From JBBEBE01 sp051746765 (GTDB taxonomy: Bacteria; Bacteroidota; Rhodothermia; Balneolales; Balneolaceae): a stretch of 18,311 nt of DNA. The notes below the pieces were generated by a model, which was not told the DNA's origin, ran no database searches, and worked only from the letters and a program-made list of their open reading frames with translations. The position numbers and the translations under genes are program-made. The DNA lies in the NCBI GenBank assembly GCA_051746765.1, contig JBNJFK010000022.1, positions 1 to 18,311 on the forward strand, in the 5' to 3' direction. How positions within the stretch are numbered: position 1 is the first letter of the stretch; every line of letters begins with the position of its first letter. This document shows positions 15,887 to 18,311 of the stretch, piece by piece.

Positions 15887-16092
15887 GACCCGGACCCCGA
15901 GTGCCAACGCGTCGACGGATGCTGCGATCCCTGGGGGGTGGAGTCATGGGTATCACCCTCATCGCCCTCTACAATATCCGGCATTCCGGAGAGACGAACC
16001 TCGGCCTCGGGCAGGTGCTCCTTATCCTGAGCCTACTGCTCGCAGGCACGTACTTCTACGACCTCTGGGTCAAACGAACCCGGCGATCGTGA
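15883..16092 (+). CDS. Small two-helix membrane protein, candidate immunity protein
   Basis: An approximately 69-residue protein with two predicted membrane helices, GGVMGITLIALYNI and QVLLILSLLLAGTYFYDLWV, joined by a short polar loop (RHSGETNLG). Both ends are Arg/Lys-rich, so the termini probably face the cytoplasm. The GTG at 15883 overlaps the stop of the upstream peptide gene (TGGTGA), suggesting coupled translation; an ATG at 15919 would give 57 residues and keeps both helices. It was not recognised as any named family. Small multi-helix proteins encoded next to class II bacteriocin precursors often confer self-immunity, and its position between two double-glycine peptides suggests that, but there is no direct evidence. 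Confidence 0.5.
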   Translation: MRPGPRVPTRRRMLRSLGGGVMGITLIALYNIRHSGETNLGLGQVLLILSLLLAGTYFYDLWVKRTRRS

Positions 16093-16141
16093 GAAGAGTC
16101 ATCAACACATACAAACCATAACCTGACAGAGGTACACCATC

Positions 16142-16321
16142 ATGAAGAGAGAGTCCGAACAGATGTTCACTCCGATCCACGGAGAGGAACTCCTCGAAAT
16201 CGGAGGCGGAAGTCCGCTCTCCCGGGACTTCTTCCGAACCCTTGGTTTCGGCTTCGAGTTGCTGAATCACGCATCCCAAGTGGGTGCACCCAGAGGGAAT
16301 ATCTACCGTCACGGTGGATAG
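16142..16321 (+). CDS. Double-glycine-leader peptide 2 (paralogue of peptide 1)
   Basis: A 59-residue peptide. The leader TPIHGEELLEIGGG occupies residues 10-23, exactly as in the first peptide, with I at -4, L at -7, E at -8 and I at -12. T10, P11, I12, G14, E16, L17, G22 and G23 are identical between the two. Cleavage after G23 would give a 36-residue core, SPLSRDFFRTLGFGFELLNH followed by a Gly/Pro/Arg-containing end, again without Cys. Aligned without gaps, the cores share S27, G37, E39 and N42, so the genes probably arose by duplication; GAGG nine bases before the ATG lies in an upstream segment also shared with gene 1. It is 49 bases downstream of the two-helix protein and likely in the same operon. 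Confidence 0.6.
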   Translation: MKRESEQMFTPIHGEELLEIGGGSPLSRDFFRTLGFGFELLNHASQVGAPRGNIYRHGG

Positions 16322-16330
16322 CCGAACGAG

Positions 16331-16374
16331 CCCGACCCCTGTCGCCTCTCCATTGCGGGTGGCAGGGGGACGGG
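16331..16374. terminator. Imperfect GC-rich hairpin between convergent genes
   Basis: CCCG-A-CCCCTG-TCGCC pairs with GGTGG-CAGGGG-GA-CGGG (about 15 pairs including wobbles, small internal loop) around an 11-base loop. It lies between the ends of peptide gene 2 and the sulfatase gene. No T-run on either strand, so termination or transcript protection is only a guess. Confidence 0.35.
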
Positions 16375-16395
16375 TTCATGTCCATTCAATGTACA

Positions 16396-17751
16396 TCACT
16401 CCGATTCAACCTCGAGACCCTCGAGCCACTCCTCGTAGAGCTGTTCCAGCTCGGCTTCGATCTCCGGATGACTCTCGCGATAGTCGGTCTGTTCGGTCGG
16501 ATCCAATCGCATGTTGGCAAGAAACCGCCCATCTCCACGTGGAGCGTCCCCGCGCTCTGTCGTATCCCACGGATTTCCAATCAACTTCCACTCCCCCTTT
16601 CGAACAGCCCACTGCTCCCGAAATTTCCAGAAAAGCTCCTCGTGAGGCGAGGAGGCATCGGAAAGAATCACCTCCCGCAGATTCTTGCCATCGAGTCGCC
16701 GGTCCGGCAGTTCGATTCCTGCAAACGAGGCTATAGTTGGAAGCCAGTCCGTTCCATGAGCCATCTGATCCCGCCACTCCCCCTGCGGAACCGTACCCGG
16801 CATGGAGACCATTGCCGGAATCCGAATTCCTCCCTCGAACAGGCTGAACTTGGCACCCCGATACTCCCCGGCATATCCACCTCCGTAGTGGGCACGCGCT
16901 TCGGTCGAGTGACCGTGATCGGCCTGAAAAACAATCAACGTCTCCTCCCGCAATCCAAGTTCTTCGAGAGCGCGAATGATCTGCCCGATTCGCTCGTCCA
17001 TTGTGGAGAGAAACGCTGCATAAAGGTCACGGGGATAGGGAAGACCCTGGTCTTGGTAATACTCGAGCCACTCGACATCTCCCTGGTAAGGGTAGTGTGG
17101 CATGTTGATGGCGTAGTAGAGAAAGAACGGCTCTTCCCGGTTCTCTTCCATGAATTCGGTCGCTTCCTGTACCATCAAATCCGGAAAATATTCTCCATCG
17201 TGGTAGACCCGTTCACCGTTTCTCCAGAGATCGTGCTGGTTCGGCCCGCCCCAGTAGTAGAAGTGGGAGTAGTTGTCGATTACACCTCCCATATGGCCGA
17301 ATGAATAGTCAAATCCCTGGTCATTGGGCAGCTGTCCCGACGAGTACCCCAAGTGCCACTTTCCGATATGCGCAGTCGCATAGCCCGCATCCCGAAAAAT
17401 CTCGGCCATGGTGATCTCCTCTGCAGGCAGCCCTCCTGGACCCGGTTGGGAGGGGGCGTTGGCACCAAGGCCGGTCCGGTTCGGATCGCGTCCGGTGAGC
17501 AGGGCGGCGCGGGACGGAGAGCAGACCGGAGAGGCGGCGTAAAACTGCGTGAAACTGACGCCCGTCTCACTCAGCTTGTCCATGGCCGGTGTCTGCAGAT
17601 CTGTCGCCCCGTAGGCGCCGGTATCGAGCGTGCCCTGATCATCGGTAAAGAGGACGATAACGTTGGGTGGATCGGATTGAGCCTGAGCCTCAAAGGGCAC
17701 GTGAAACGAGAGGAGAATCGAGACAAAAAGTGCGAGAGTGTAGCGAAACAT
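16396..17751 (-). CDS. Secreted type I sulfatase (arylsulfatase A-like)
   Basis: This 451-residue alkaline-phosphatase-fold sulfatase has a Sec signal peptide (hydrophobic 6-18, cleavage near AQA|QS after residue 24). The formylglycine motif is complete: C77 in CSPSRAALLTGR, of the Cys-type that needs a formylglycine-generating enzyme (not in this window). Metal residues include D37-D38 in LFTDDQG and the ADHGH segment; the GKWHLG motif (130-135) supplies the active-site Lys and His. It is expected to remove sulfate from a sulfated carbohydrate or aryl ester in the periplasm or outside the cell, typical of marine bacteria. The start is ATG 17751, which gives a standard signal peptide; the frame is open a further 18 codons. 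It has no glycoside hydrolase or SusC/D neighbours here, so the substrate cannot be assigned. Confidence 0.92.
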   Translation of the reverse strand: MFRYTLALFVSILLSFHVPFEAQAQSDPPNVIVLFTDDQGTLDTGAYGATDLQTPAMDKLSETGVSFTQFYAASPVCSPSRAALLTGRDPNRTGLGANAPSQPGPGGLPAEEITMAEIFRDAGYATAHIGKWHLGYSSGQLPNDQGFDYSFGHMGGVIDNYSHFYYWGGPNQHDLWRNGERVYHDGEYFPDLMVQEATEFMEENREEPFFLYYAINMPHYPYQGDVEWLEYYQDQGLPYPRDLYAAFLSTMDERIGQIIRALEELGLREETLIVFQADHGHSTEARAHYGGGYAGEYRGAKFSLFEGGIRIPAMVSMPGTVPQGEWRDQMAHGTDWLPTIASFAGIELPDRRLDGKNLREVILSDASSPHEELFWKFREQWAVRKGEWKLIGNPWDTTERGDAPRGDGRFLANMRLDPTEQTDYRESHPEIEAELEQLYEEWLEGLEVESE

Positions 17752-17928
17752 GAAGTCGGGATTACGGAAGTGTCGTACGAGCCAACCAGCTACAGCAAAT
17801 AGCACGTTTCAAGAACGAGATGCAAGCCCGGGTTCAAAGTCGATATTCATCCCATCCGGTCAAGTTGAAACGAGTCTTTAGATTTGAACAAGTTTCCGTT
17901 TTGTCCGTCAAATAGAAGAAGGGTCCGT

Positions 17929-18311
17929 TCACTTACCGATACAAAACCGCGAAAAGATGGAGTCGAGCAGATCCTCGGTGGTAATTTCACCGGTAATGGT
18001 CCCCAGCTCACGCAGGGCGGCGCGGAGATCGATGGAGAGAAGATCTCCCGTCATGCCGGTCTGCAGCCCGTGGATCGCTTGCTGTACACTCTTCTGCGCC
18101 TTCTGAAGCGCATCCCGGTGGCGGGAAGAAGTGACCAGCATCTTGGAGCTGTCATACTCCCGGCTCTCGAGTGCCCGCTGTTTCATCCGTTTCTTGAGCG
18201 CCTCCATGTTGGCTCCCTCCAGCGCCGAGATTTTCAGATCGTAGGCGATCCGCTCCTCGCCGGCGGACAGATTCTTCTGATCTCCGGCCGGCTCGTCCTC
18301 TTCCCGTGAAC
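17929..18311 (-). CDS. mnmE: tRNA modification GTPase MnmE, C-terminal part (5' end outside window)
   Basis: This is the last approximately 126 residues of MnmE (TrmE), the GTPase that with MnmG adds the (carboxymethyl)aminomethyl group at U34 of certain tRNAs. The frame is open to the right edge. ISALEGANMEALKK matches the end of the G domain (the guanine-contacting ISA.tG segment). It is followed by the helical domain (VTSSRHRDALQKA, DLLSIDLRAALRELGTITGEITTEDLLDSIFSRFCIGK in sequence), ending in the hallmark FCIGK, whose Cys is needed for the modification. The GTP-binding P-loop lies outside. It is upstream of the sulfatase gene on the same strand, with 177 bases between and no clear terminator. 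Confidence 0.95.
   Translation of the reverse strand, partial: SREEDEPAGDQKNLSAGEERIAYDLKISALEGANMEALKKRMKQRALESREYDSSKMLVTSSRHRDALQKAQKSVQQAIHGLQTGMTGDLLSIDLRAALRELGTITGEITTEDLLDSIFSRFCIGK

Noticed and set aside
15729..16121. 130-codon plus-strand frame across the peptide cassette
   Set aside because: It runs out of frame through both the first peptide and the two-helix protein; its product is Ser/Thr/Pro/Arg-rich with no recognisable feature, unlike the overlapping small genes, which show leader and membrane-helix patterns.
16378..17304. Plus-strand open frame (308 codons) opposite the sulfatase
   Set aside because: The minus-strand sulfatase has a signal peptide and complete formylglycine motif over the same bases; the plus-strand frame is a shadow.

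Overview
The window looks like a chromosomal stretch from a free-living, probably marine or halophilic bacterium of the Bacteroidota/Rhodothermota/Balneolota neighbourhood. This is inferred from an acyl-CoA:amino acid C-acyltransferase of the serine palmitoyltransferase/cysteate acyltransferase type, a secreted sulfatase, Tat-exported PLP enzymes and the sparse use of strong Shine-Dalgarno sites. No rRNA, tRNA, CRISPR array, insertion sequence or phage gene was seen. No gap without a gene exceeds 300 bases.

Left part (1-5737). The C-terminal part of a degenerate DEAD-box helicase-like protein enters from the left edge. It converges, with overlapping stop codons, on a minus-strand operon. In transcription order that operon holds a carboxylesterase/phospholipase, a Kef-type CPA2 cation:proton antiporter with an NAD-binding (TrkA-N) domain, and the PLP acyltransferase likely to start sphingolipid or sulfonolipid synthesis. 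A patatin phospholipase runs divergently from the esterase and converges on an OsmC peroxiredoxin.

Middle part (5811-14251). A secreted family-VIII-esterase/class-C-beta-lactamase-like hydrolase, a stand-alone response regulator with a good sigma70-like promoter and overlapping dyads, and an MFS transporter lie on the plus strand. They are followed by a SelA-like PLP enzyme with a twin-arginine leader. Across a strong bidirectional terminator sits a convergent D-threonine aldolase-like enzyme that also has a Tat-like leader. The pair suggests D-amino acid or beta-hydroxy-amino acid catabolism outside the cytoplasm. Next comes a lipoprotein calcineurin-like phosphoesterase with its own terminator.

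Right part (14267-18311). A D-3-phosphoglycerate dehydrogenase (serA) on the minus strand is divergent from a compact cassette of three very small genes. Two encode 63- and 59-residue peptides whose leaders align without gaps and end in a double glycine at residues 22-23. Between them, overlapping the first stop codon, is a two-helix membrane protein. This looks like a two-peptide bacteriocin or signalling-peptide cassette with a candidate immunity protein, and it is the most interesting item in the window. A secreted type I sulfatase and the 3' end of mnmE (both minus strand) close the window.
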